This document shows, piece after piece, positions 55,384 through 64,000 of a stretch of DNA of 64,000 nucleotides. A model generated the notes under the pieces. The model was not told the origin of the DNA, searched no databases, and saw only the letters and a list, made by a program, of their open reading frames with translations. The DNA is from Hyposmocoma kahamanoa. Lineage: Eukaryota > Arthropoda > Insecta > Lepidoptera > Cosmopterigidae. The stretch covers positions 3,294,101-3,358,100 of the forward strand of contig NW_020653391.1 in NCBI RefSeq assembly GCF_003589595.1, read 5' to 3'. Both the position numbers and the translations under genes were made by a program. Position 1 is the stretch's first letter; every line of letters begins with the position of its first letter.

Positions 55384-55602
55384 AGTTTGTCCAGGGAAGT
55401 ACTGCCACCTTACCTGTTTCTGCCGCCAAACAGTAATGTCAGCATTACCGTGTTCCGGTTTTGAAGGGTAAGCATGTTGGTGAAATTACAGGCACATGGG
55501 ACTTGTCAACTTGTCTCAGGGTGACGGGCGCAGTGGCAGTGCCCCCCAGGCGTGTAGGTTACCATTAGGCGCACGACTTGTTCGTACCGTCACTTTTTTT
55601 TT
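55384..55602 (+). repeat. LepA repeat inserted in SINE-D
   Basis: GTTTGTCCAGGGAAGTACTG to CGTACCGTCACTTTTTTTTT. The hairpin is deleted (GTGCCCCCCAGGCG junction). Confidence 0.9.
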
Positions 55603-55605
55603 AAC

Positions 55606-55712
55606 GATTATAGAAAAGTATTTGACTTAGCTGGGGATCTAACCCGGGACCTCAGAGATGGCGACACTATGAAAACCAATGTGCAAGCCACTAGGCCACG
55701 AAGGTCGTCAAA
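55606..55712 (-). mobile_element. SINE-D copy, 5' part
   Basis: Reversed: GACGACCTTCGTGGCCTAGT head, TCTGAGGTCCCGGGTTAGAT (B-box region). Completes the copy begun at 55265. Confidence 0.85.
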
Positions 55713-55839
55713 TTCTAATTCTCTGAAATGTTTCGTAATATACACTTTAATGGAGATCTCTTGAATTAATTACGTTTAAATCTTTTTTGCCACACATATC
55801 TAAATATCGTGCCCATGGTAAAGTAATACTTTGTTCAAA

Positions 55840-56055
55840 GTAGCAGCAGAGCACCTATTACTGCCGCCAAGCAGTAATGTGGGCATTACTGTGTTCCATC
55901 AACCGTTGTCAACTTATTTCTCAGGGTGACGGGCGTAGTGGCAGTACCCTTCAGATCTTTGCTACTTAATGAGCAGATATGCAACTTCTATGGACAGGAG
56001 TTTCGCTTACCCCCAGGCGCACGACTTGTCCGTCCCGTCACTTGATATTATAAAA
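55840..56055 (+). repeat. LepA repeat with deletions
   Basis: AGTAGCAGCAGAGCACC to CGTCACTTGATATTATAAAAG. Loss of the GTGAAAGAGTTCG block and the centre. Confidence 0.88.
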
Positions 56056-57340
56056 GAAAAGAAAACAAAATAAAATAACGTTATATAAAAGCAATAAAAT
56101 AATATTAAATTATTGTTTCAATTTCAATTGTTTATTACATATCACATTACAAATTTAAGATGGAACATTAATTGATTGGCATACATGTGAAGCCCTGCAA
56201 GGGCACAGCAACGTCTGAGGGCTAAATTCATAAACCACACTATTTAATTTTTTAATTAAAATATTACATTAGAATATAATATCATAAATATTAAATTACT
56301 ACATCACATTATTACATTGCATTATTCTTAATTAGTAATGGAAAACATACTTTATACAATACATTAATTTTAAATAATTATTAATGAGAGACGTCGAAGT
56401 ATTTTTATTTGTATTATTATTGTTATTTGTCACGATATGTATCGTCAAAAAATTCATCTAAGTCATAATACCATTTATTAACAAGAAATGCATTTACTTC
56501 TTTAGTAAATTGTGTAAGTCTTTCCAGGATTTTAATATAATTTGGTATGTGGTTATGAATTCTAATTAACATGGTGTTCTGGCCAGACGTAACTAATTTC
56601 ATTTTGGAGAAAGGTAGGTACTCTAATTAAGCTCTATTATAATACCTACTTAGGTAAATACATATTTATTTACAAATACTTATTTACCTAAGGTATGAAG
56701 GTATTTAGTACCAAATATAGATCTAAAAAGCGACAGATTAAAATTAGAAGGTACTTAACAGAAACTTAGAATTTTGTTTTTGGTAATGAAAAAAGTTGTT
56801 GTGTATGATGTTAGTAATATAATCCTGAGAGTTTGTTAGTATTTTACAAATAAACCCTGTTTATAGGATATCTTCGTTAATCTGTCTTAAATTGCGTTCG
56901 TTACACAAAGTTTTATACAAATACTCCGGCCGAGACTGTTCGGGGAACTTCGTCGCGCGTCGTAAGTAGCTCTTCTTGTTATTACCTAGAAAAATGTACA
57001 TAAGGAAAATGTTATAAAGAAATCTTGCTAACGCTATAATAATACTTATTTTTCGTCTAATATTAATATGAAATTATAATAACAGTTTGTTTTTTACGCA
57101 GTTGGAGTTTTGAAACGTTTCAATGTGTTTTTTATTGCGATAATATTTTTTTTTACTAACAGCAGGCAAGTCAAAACTCAGTATTCAAGTAATAAGGTCG
57201 ATTATTGTATATTAAAACTCTGTGAAAAAATTAATTTACACAAAAACAATTAATTAGTGAAAAGTATTATTGAGGTCGTACGACAGTTCGTGCCCTTTTG
57301 GCCGTAAGGCCGTAAGCCGTATGTTTTTTTGTTTCTTATT
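56056..57340. other. Unrecognised; possible old LINE tail at 56120-56230
   Basis: TTCAATTGTTTATTACATAT and GGCATACATGTGAAGCC look like a reversed non-LTR tail but have no partner here. The rest is AT-rich. Confidence 0.35.
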
Positions 57341-57344
57341 TTTT

Positions 57345-57797
57345 TTACTGTACTAAGGGACGGGACAAACTAGTAGTGCGCTTGGTGGTAAGCATCACGC
57401 CGGTCCATAACAGTTGCAGTGTCGCTCAAAGACCTCTGTCGCTGATATAATATTCGCAAAATATCATGTTCGCAAAACATGATTTTCGCAAGACATCACG
57501 TTCACAAAATATCATTTTCGCAAGATTCCACTCTCTCAAGATATTACATTCTTAATACACCATATTCTCTAAACACCACATTCGCAAAACACAACAATCT
57601 AAGTACAGGTAATAACAGCAGGGGGCACTACCACTGCACCAGTCACCCTGAAACATAAGTTGAAAAGTCTCATGTGACTGTAATTTCACTAGCACCCTTG
57701 CCCTTAAATCCGGAACGCAGTAATGCTCGCATTACTGCTTTGCGGCAGAAATGGGTAAGATACCCTGGATGAACTCTTTCCCAAGGAGCTCTACAGC
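57345..57797 (-). repeat. LepA repeat interrupted by a minisatellite
   Basis: Left piece 57345-57430 (GACGGGACAAACTAGTAGTG to GTTGCAGTGTCGCTC) and right piece 57615-57797 (GGGGGCACTACCACTGCACC to CCAAGGAGCTCTAC) belong to one copy split at the hairpin loop. Confidence 0.88.
57448..57600 (+). repeat. 16-bp minisatellite, ~9 units
   Basis: Units of TTCGCAAAATATCATG type, each 16 bp, decaying toward the right (TTCTCTAAACACCACA, TTCGCAAAACACAACA). Sits where the LepA hairpin loop should be. Confidence 0.92.
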
Positions 57798-57985
57798 TAG
57801 GAGCTGATGTGATCAAACATTAAATTATTTAGGAAATGAAACTATTTTTCCGGATTTAAATCGCGTATACTTGTTTTTTCAAACAAACCGACGTTTCGCG
57901 CCCTTTACAGGTCCCATGGTCACGGTCAACCGTGAAAAATAGTTTCATTTCCTGTGTGTAACAGTCGCGAAAACCTAAGAACTCG

Positions 57986-58052
57986 ATATTAAAATTACTT
58001 TTATCATATATTATGAAAGTCATAAAAACAATAGAAAACTTTCCTATTTAAC
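57986..58052 (+). mobile_element. MITE-B copy, left part (split)
   Basis: ATTACTTTTATCATATATTA, GAAAGTCATAAAAACAATAG and TTTCCTATTTAACCATAA. Its continuation is at 58796. Confidence 0.6.
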
Positions 58053-58158
58053 CATAATATTATTTTTATTCATTTATTGAGGTTCATCAGCAATTGTTAT
58101 ATCAATACATGTACATTTTACATTGATATGGGTGTTTAGCTAGATGCACAACGATTAA

Positions 58159-58330
58159 AGCGTGAAACACACAGAGAACGGGTGCGGGTCGGGTCGGGTC
58201 CGCGGCGGGTCTAAGGCGGGCGGCGGGACGGGTGCACGCGCCCACGCTCATTGCGTTGTCGTCCTACAAATACAAGGAATTAGACCCGACACGCGCCCGA
58301 CCCACACCCGCTCTCTGTGTGTTTCACGGT
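58159..58330 (+). mobile_element. TTAA-flanked GC-rich MITE, 172 bp
   Basis: Flanked by TTAA on each side (58155-58158 and 58331-58334). TIRs AGCGTGAAACACACAGAG and the complement of ACCGTGAAACACACAGAG continue inward as CGGGTGYGGGTCGGG. TTAA duplications are typical of piggyBac and some other superfamilies, though the ends do not begin CCC as in piggyBac. No full coding region. Confidence 0.85.
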
Positions 58331-58412
58331 TTAAAGACGAAACACGGCTTGCATTAAATTGAGCAGAATAGTCTTAATATAACATTGTGTATACGTATAC
58401 ATAGAGAAAAGA

Positions 58413-58617
58413 ACGCACGCACACACTCAACATAGCCCCGCACTAGGGAAACCCTGTGTCGCGGGTGCCCTGGACACACATAGACAACCACAAATTACAC
58501 CCAAACTTACGAGAGAAATAAATGTAAGTTATACAAATATTTCTCCCACCCCGGGAATCGAACCTGGGACCTCTGCGTGGCAGTCCGGCACGGTAACCAT
58601 TCGGCCACGGAGGAAGT
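58413..58617 (-). mobile_element. SINE-G copy
   Basis: Reversed: CTTCCTCCGTGGCCGAATGG head, GAGGTCCCAGGTTCGATTCC B-box, GGGAGAAATATTTGTATAAC and AGTTTGGGTGTAATTTGTGG body, CACAGGGTTTCCCTAG end. The best preserved copy. Confidence 0.92.
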
Positions 58618-58795
58618 TTAAAGAACAAACTGAATATAACGATAAAATGATAATTATTGTACACGTCAAGTGTGGTATAAATTTTTGCAATTAGTGCTAA
58701 AAATACTGCAAGTTTACTTGCTAAGGATTGCCTTGCAGAGATCGGTTATCTAGTCCGAGATAATATCTACTGTTGCACTATACTCATTGTGTACT

Positions 58796-58876
58796 CACAT
58801 AAAAGTTATCGGCTGACTTCGTTGGTAAAACCTTTACCCCTCTTCTGAAAAGTTCCTCTTCTGAAAAGTTGTGATC
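58796..58876 (+). mobile_element. MITE-B copy, right part (split)
   Basis: CACATAAAAGTTATCGGC to CTCTTCTGAAAAGTTG, the latter partly duplicated (CTTCTGAAAAGTTCCT twice). With 57986-58052 it is one copy split by ~740 bp of other elements. Confidence 0.65.
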
Positions 58877-58887
58877 TTTATCCGACT

Positions 58888-59085
58888 TCAAAAAGGAGGA
58901 GGTTCTCAATTCGACTGTATGTTTTTTGTACGTATGTTACGCGAAAACTTTGATGATTCTTTTTTGTTGGAAAAAGGGTACCTCGGTAGTGGTCCCATTT
59001 AAATTTGAAGAAAATATTTCACCTGTAATGGTGATAAACTAGGCGACGAATCCGGTTTCGAATAAAACTTGGCAAATAGATGTCA
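58888..59085 (+). repeat. Rep-I copy
   Basis: GACTTCAAAAAGGAGGAGG, TTCTCAATTCGACTGTATG, GAAAATATTTCACCTG and AAAACTTGGCAAATAGATG. Reference copy for the reversed ones at 17190 and 39090. Confidence 0.85.
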
Positions 59086-59086
59086 T

Positions 59087-59355
59087 TTTTAGTAGCAGTA
59101 GAGCTCCTTGTGAAAGACTTCGTCAACGGAAGTACTGCCACCTTACCTGTTTCAACCGCCAAGCAGTAATGTCAGCATTACTGTGTTCCAGTTTTGAAGG
59201 GTAAGCGTGCTGGTGAAATTACAAGCACACGGGACTTGTCAACTTATGTCTCAAGGTGACGGGCGCAGTGGCACTGCAACTGTTATGGACAAGCGTGTAG
59301 TTTACCATCAGGCGCACGACTTGTTCGTCCCGTCGCTTGATAGTATAAAAAAAAA
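59087..59355 (+). repeat. LepA repeat, hairpin left arm deleted
   Basis: AGTAGCAGTAGAGCTCCTTG to CGTCGCTTGATAGTATAAAA. GCGCAGTGGCACTGCAACTG shows that the segment between the hairpin arms is gone. Confidence 0.92.
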
Positions 59356-59400
59356 TGTTCTACGCACTTTTGAAGTCGGTTCCTCAGTACTGAGATTATA

Positions 59401-59900
59401 GATGAACAAGTCGTGTACCTGACGGTAAGTGACACGCCTGTCCATAGCAGTTGCAGTGCCACTCAGAGCTTTTCAAATTCAAATTCAAAATTCAAATTCA
59501 AAATAATCTTTATTTCATAGGTAAGCAATATTACACTTGAAATCGTAACAATGGTTAAACTCTACCGCTCATTCGTAAGGCAGATTCCCCTGAGAAGAAT
59601 GAGCAAGAAACTCTAGGGGTTGCTCTTTGTAAATAACATTTACAATACAATAAGCTTTAAATCGCAAAGATTTGAGGGGCACTGCCACTGCGCCTGTCAT
59701 CCTGAGACATAAATCCACAAGGCCCATGTACACAGGCACAGGCGCCGGTTTTGAAGGGGTGCTGCTTACAATTACAGAATTTTATGCAGCACTTCAAAAC
59801 CGGAACACATAATACTCACTTTACTGTTTTACGGCTGAAATAGATAAGGTGGCAATACTTAACTGGACGAACTCTTTCACAAGAAGCGCTACTGCTACTG
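59401..59900 (-). repeat. LepA repeat interrupted by a LINE tail
   Basis: Left piece 59401-59470 and right piece 59646-59900 form one copy. The right piece also contains a local inverted duplication (59745-59803, CCGGTTTTGAAG… and …CTTCAAAACCGG). Confidence 0.9.
59466..59645 (-). mobile_element. LINE 3' end inserted in LepA
   Basis: Reversed: AGAGCAACCCCTAGAGTTTC, CAAGTGTAATATTGCTTACC and TATGAAATAAAGATTATTTT, ending in TTGAATTTGAA repeats. AGCTTT stands at both edges (possible 6-bp duplication). Only the 3' UTR is present. Confidence 0.8.
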
Positions 59901-59942
59901 ACAGATATAACTATATGCTACTTACAGATATGGAATATTATC

Positions 59943-59990
59943 CATGTATAGTTGCACATGGCTGATATCAGCCATGTGCAACTATACATG
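59943..59990. repeat. Perfect 48-bp palindrome, no loop
   Basis: The left half, CATGTATAGTTGCACATGGC plus TGAT, is exactly mirrored by the right half; centre GATATC. Not within any repeat family seen here. Confidence 0.95.
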
Positions 59991-60258
59991 TGTCTTATGA
60001 GTTAAAGATTCTCCAGACGTAGCATATAAATTTACAACCATGCATGACTATGTTTGCTTTTTGAAAATAACATTACAGTTAATGACACTATGATCCAAGC
60101 ACTAGAAAATGCCTCACAATATTCCATTTTTGGCATTTCTATTAGCAGTATTTATCGACAAAGTAAATAAACAAGATTTTCAAATCGAGAAAACCCCCTG
60201 TTAGGCAATCACAAGCTCAATTTCGTCACAAAAAAAGAAACGTGCCACCTGAAAAACT

Positions 60259-60387
60259 CCGGAAATGACGAAGCAAACTAAATAGTGGCGCCACCTGACC
60301 CGGAAGTAGGCTTCTATTGTCGGAAATGGAGCGGGCAACCGGAAATAGCAATTTACACGCCAGCCGTTGGCTTATTTGACCGGAAAT
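60259..60387 (+). promoter_or_regulatory. Five phased CCGGAA (ETS-type) sites
   Basis: CCGGAAAT (60259), CCGGAAGT (60300), TCGGAAAT (60320), CCGGAAAT (60339), CCGGAAAT (60380), all on the plus strand with start spacings 41, 20, 19 and 41 bp. CCGGAA is the core bound by ETS factors such as GABP. Regular ~20-bp phasing fits two helical turns, or a decayed 20-bp tandem repeat. Promoter-like but no gene is seen downstream. Confidence 0.5.
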
Positions 60388-60633
60388 ACAGTTTATTTGG
60401 ATTTGGAGGCTTGAGAGGTTCTATGTTTAAGTTCGCGCTTTGAAGTTAACCGCTTGAGAAAATATTGTGATTGACTTTGTTCCTTTGTTGTTTATTGTTA
60501 ATTATAAAGTCTTATTTTTAATCTTTAATGCCTGATTATAATATGGATTTAATCAAGTCTTTATTGGATTAGACTAGACTCTACCTTAAAGGATAATAAG
60601 AAAAAGTTTATTAAGAGTAGCACATGCAGAATC

Positions 60634-60780
60634 TGCTAACTCAATCCGTAGTTCAGTTGACAGAGCGATAGCCATGTTGAGGCAACAGACGCTGGTTCGA
60701 CTGCAGTTGGATCGAAGGAATTTTTCTTTGTGATTGTTCGATATTTGTATCGTCAATAATATAATAAACTAGTGGATTAT
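60634..60780 (+). mobile_element. SINE-E copy
   Basis: TGCTAACTCAATCCGTAGTT and CAGTTGACAGAGCG (A box), GCTGGTTCGACTGC (B-box), GGATCGAAGGAATTTTTC and an AT-rich tail with ACTAGTGGATTATATTTT. Confidence 0.8.
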
Positions 60781-60832
60781 ATTTTCCAGAATAGATGACT
60801 ATGGCCATGATGTTTAATAAAAGTAAAAATAT

Positions 60833-61111
60833 TGTTTTTTTTATAATACCAAATGACAGGACAAACAAGTCGTGCCTCTAGTGATAAGTAAGACGGCTGT
60901 CCATAACAGTTGCAGTGCTACTCTGAGGTTTAACTGTAAAGAGGGGCACTGAGACATAAGTTGACAAGTCCCATATACCTGTGATTTCACCAGCACTCTT
61001 AGCCTTCAAAACCGGAACGCAGCATTGCCCACATTACTGCTTGGCAGCAGAAATAGTTTAGGTGGCAGTACTTTCCTGAACGAACTCTTTTAGAAGGAAC
61101 ACTACTGCTAA
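60833..61111 (-). repeat. LepA repeat, near full length
   Basis: TTATAATACCAAATGACAGG to GAACGAACTCTTTTAGAAGG. The segment between the hairpin arms is shortened. Confidence 0.9.
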
Positions 61112-61204
61112 TTAAATTGTTATTAATTAGATAATAGTTAGCCTATATAAAGAGAGAATCCCACCGAAAAAATTTCATGGTAAATTTCAAATTAAATTTC
61201 GCAC

Positions 61205-61303
61205 ATAAATTCCGACAACTCTGCGTATCTCAAACCTGGATTCGAACCACGACCTTTGACTTGACATGCGGCAAGTGAAACCATTAGGCTACCACGGCTT
61301 TTT
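61205..61303 (-). mobile_element. SINE-F head
   Basis: Reversed: AAAAGCCGTGGTAGCCTAAT, GGTTTCACTTGCCGC and TCGTGGTTCGAATCCAGG (B-box). Same head as 33256. Confidence 0.8.
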
Positions 61304-61947
61304 TAACACTAGATAAGTATAAGTTATGTAGATAAGCATGGTACAACCATACCTTAAAGGTGTACAGGGCGTTAGATAACTAACAACGTACTAAATTGCA
61401 CAATATGCATTTGATTTTGAATAGCTCGCACAGTGTAATCTTATACCTTTTAAGAGGTATTCCACTTCAGGTTTTATACTTCTATACAGCTTGAATTGGA
61501 AGTACCTTCGTTACCGCGTTTTTTAATATAGTATATTAGAAATTTATAAGAAGTAATGTTTATTGAAGAGATTGTATCCTTATCATTCATTATTCCTATC
61601 GTTTAGTATATATTAAGAACAATAAAACCTTTGCGTGTAGAAAGATGTATTGTAAGCATAAGCAAATGTTTAAGAAATATTTAAATATTTAAACAAATAG
61701 TAATAGTACATGTAGAATTTAGAAATTAAGAACCGGTAACTTATTTACTTAAATCTTACAGTTATTACAAGTAGTAATAAGAGCTTTAAACTAAATAGTT
61801 GATTATATAACTTTTGTTAACAGCATCTATATTCAAATTCACTCAAAACCCTGGGGTAGCTAAAGCACTACGCGGAAAGAAAGTTATTTTTCACGAACTT
61901 TGAAAGCTGAACAACACAAGCTATACAATCCTTGATGTTACTTGAAC
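61304..61947. other. No feature seen
   Basis: AT-rich with several TAAATATTTAAA patches near 61680; nothing recognised. Confidence 0.45.
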
Positions 61948-62156
61948 TCTTAATATAATAAGGCTACATGTGATCAAACGTCAAAACTTTTGTCACAAGA
62001 AAGTCATAATAATAATACGAACTACTTGAAACAAATTACTTATACGTCAAACTTTATAACACTCTTAATTTATGCAAAGTTTTCTTTCGTAGAATCCTTG
62101 CCCGTCTCTCCTGAAAAGTTACCATTTAACAGATGTACCCTTATTACACCAAGGGC
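61948..62156 (+). mobile_element. MITE-B copy, near full length
   Basis: CTTAATATAATAAGGCTACA at left; CCTTATTACACCAAGGGCC at right. Internal block GAATCCTTGCCCGTCTCTCC. Confidence 0.85.
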
Positions 62157-63393
62157 CATATTAGAATAATCTATTTAAAATAAATTGTGCTGTTAAGTTC
62201 ATCTGATAGTAAGCGATTGCTATCTGCAGTGGAACCCCTCAGAAGTAAAGCGAGCGTGACTAAATAACTACAGTTTTCGATTGTGAATATTTAGTACCAT
62301 TGAATAAGGCGTAAGACAAGCCCAGTGGCGTTAATATTGTCTTTCCGGGTTGGTCATTTTATCTGTCAAAAGTTTGACCATTCTAGCCGGCTGGTGCCAA
62401 AATAGTGTGAAATTAATGTGTTTGTTTCCACGATTGTATACCTTCATCACCGCGCGTATTTTAAGTATAATTACAAATAATTATTCAACATTTGTCGTAA
62501 GAAAGAAGACATTTCTTCTTGCTTTATAATGTAAAGTCTCGACTACACATGTCCCTTCATTTTTTTTGCTTTACTCGGATTGTTTTTTATTTGGATATTT
62601 AAATTTTTACGATAAATAATTATAGATTCAGGCATTACTTTACGGAAATTAATGTTAATAAAAATGGAATTAAATTAATTAACGACTAAACGAGTAAATT
62701 AATAAATGCATTATGTCACGATTTAATCTTCACATGGTTCGAGGAGTGGCAAATTAATTTTCTTCCATTTTTATTATAATTTTATAGCTTTGTTTGCCAA
62801 TAATTACTTTTTTTACTAATAATTACCGTTATGTATTGGAGCCATTTTTATTAAGCTTTGTTGTTCCGAATCAAAGTAAAATAAAAATTTAGTTAAATAA
62901 ACTGTATACAAACGGTGTCATATTATGGATCACTATCGCAATCGACCCTCGGAATAAAGCGAGCGTGACTAAACGCGGCTTTATCGCCTACGTTACACCA
63001 GTCTGTGGTTACTTAAACAAATATAATCATTGTAGGGGCCACGTTTATGTTTTATTGTAAATACCATAGGTATTATTTTAACTTGATACGGGTGGAGGAT
63101 GTTACATATTCGCCATAAAGTACTTATTATCTGTAACGTTAAAGAACCGTTGTATCTTTAGGGAATTACAGAATCTGTCAAAGAAAATCCACACTTCATT
63201 CTCTGTTGACTTGAAATCGATTCTCTACAACCGTTCGCATAATGCATGAGAAAGCAAGATGTTTTTTCCGAATTGGAAGAATATTTACCGTTCGGAATAA
63301 TATTATATGCCAAATTCTGGCATTACTATAGAGAGGTTACGGAGTCAAATAAAACGTAAAACTTCATGAGTTGACTTCAAAATATTTAGAAAT
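62157..63393. other. Unrecognised, with one spaced direct repeat
   Basis: AAAGCGAGCGTGACTAAA occurs at about 62247 and again at about 62957, ~710 bp apart, each preceded by a CCCTC-containing block. The interval may be an old insertion. No coding motif. Confidence 0.4.
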
Positions 63394-63995
63394 TAGTGAT
63401 GAAAGAGACTCAGTATTTTAAGGCGTTTTATAACGACTCGACTCCATTTAAAAGGACTAGACTCTAAAATTAAGACTGGGGGTTCGAGTTTTTATTAATA
63501 AGACTCAATCGTTATAGTAAAAGACTCAAAAGACTTGAACAACTTGATCGACTTGAACGACATGAAAGACTTAAACGACTCGAGTTGTTTGCAAAGGACA
63601 TAAACCTATTTTATGTCTTATTAAACTCGAAGTTTATAAATAAAAATTACGTAAGTAGTATGTATTTACTACATACTCACGTTTATTTACTTATAATAAA
63701 AATCGTAAAATAAATACCTCGTGGTTAGAAATAAAATCACGCCATAAGGCTCACGACTCGCGACTCCCGAGGCTATGAGGCGCCAGTCGTTTTAGTCCTT
63801 TTAGTATTTTTAGTCGTTTTAGCTCTATAAGTTTTTTAAGCTTCCTAGGGTTAAAAGACTTCGACTCGAATTAGCCTTCAGTTTTAGTCTTATGACACAA
63901 GACTTGAGGGTTAAAAGACTAGACCAGTCGTGAGGAGTTAAAAATAGTCGAGGTTTTTTAAAAGGCCTTAAAAGACTGAGTTTCTTTCATCACTA
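63394..63995. mobile_element. 602-bp TIR element with GACT-rich interior (hAT-like ends)
   Basis: Ends TAGTGATGAAAGAGACTCAG and (complement) TAGTGATGAAAGAAACTCAG, TIR ~30 bp with few differences. The left flank TTAGAAAT and right flank TTAGT (cut by the window edge) share TTAG, compatible with an 8-bp duplication. The interior is full of degenerate GACTCGACT / AAAGACTTGAACGACTT units on the left and their complements (TTTTAGTCGTTTTAGTC) on the right, so the whole element can fold on itself. No transposase. Confidence 0.75.
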
Positions 63996-64000
63996 TTAGT

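Noticed and set aside
55235..55429. Minus frame with GVCGTVVVSEFHNTSGL, similar to one at 3454-3729
   Set aside because: The shared peptide is just the SINE-D body read in the same frame twice, not a conserved protein.
57448..57600. Possible CRISPR-like array
   Set aside because: Units are contiguous 16-mers without spacers in an insect genome; a minisatellite.

Overview
The window looks like non-coding, transposon-dense DNA from an insect, most likely a butterfly or moth. It is AT-rich and holds no complete host gene. One ~330-bp dispersed repeat (here LepA) is of a type I know from lepidopteran genomes, and several tRNA-derived SINEs carry lepidopteran-style heads and tails. No family was checked against a database. 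Species and chromosome cannot be read from the sequence. A 400-base run of N (17650-18049) shows this is a draft assembly.

Family names used here: LepA, ~330 bp, A-rich 3' end, about 30 copies or pieces in both orientations. MITE-B, ~230 bp, imperfect terminal inverted repeats (TIRs) related to CCCTTGGTGTAATAAGGCCA. MITE-C, 228-283 bp, TIR CATTGACTTACAA, 8-bp target duplication. SINE-D, E, F, G and H, five tRNA-derived groups recognised by a B-box such as GGTTCGAATCC. Rep-I and Rep-J, unclassified dispersed repeats.

Layout. 0-9 kb: LepA copies, a SINE-H/SINE-E pair, a fold-back element, a decayed hAT transposase piece, MITE-C with a perfect target duplication, a mariner transposase scrap, and a split MITE-B. 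9-13 kb: MITE-C, the best candidate for a host first exon (minus strand, ~10.78-11.04 kb, beside two CACGTG boxes), and a relic of a TTAA-type MITE. 13-26 kb: mostly featureless AT-rich DNA with scattered repeats, simple repeats and the N gap inside a third MITE-C. 26-34 kb: LepA, SINE-E, LINE ends, a promoter-like stretch at 30.1-31.25 kb, an LTR-like stretch at 32.3-32.9 kb, and a SINE-F interrupted by a LINE tail. 34-42.9 kb: LepA pieces and a ~330-bp segmental duplication. 42.94-45.79 kb: the largest element, a 2.85-kb pogo/Tigger-like DNA transposon with perfect 24-bp TIRs and TA flanks. Its transposase is broken by frameshifts and has lost a catalytic Asp. 46-50 kb: an RTE-like LINE tail, a fold-back element, and a second LINE tail. 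50-53.6 kb: little recognisable. 53.6-54.0 kb: a 375-bp element with an exact 8-bp target duplication and a THAP-like zinc-finger start. 54-61 kb: nested repeats (LepA in SINE-D, a 16-bp minisatellite in LepA, a LINE tail in LepA, a TTAA MITE), a 48-bp perfect palindrome, and five phased ETS-type sites. 61-64 kb: MITE-B, featureless DNA, and a 602-bp TIR element reaching the window edge.

Nothing here works together as a pathway. The content is a record of nested insertions. The points most worth checking are the THAP-bearing P-like element, the phased CCGGAA array, the promoter-like stretch, the candidate minus-strand exon, and the pogo-like element with its C-terminal PHD-like finger.
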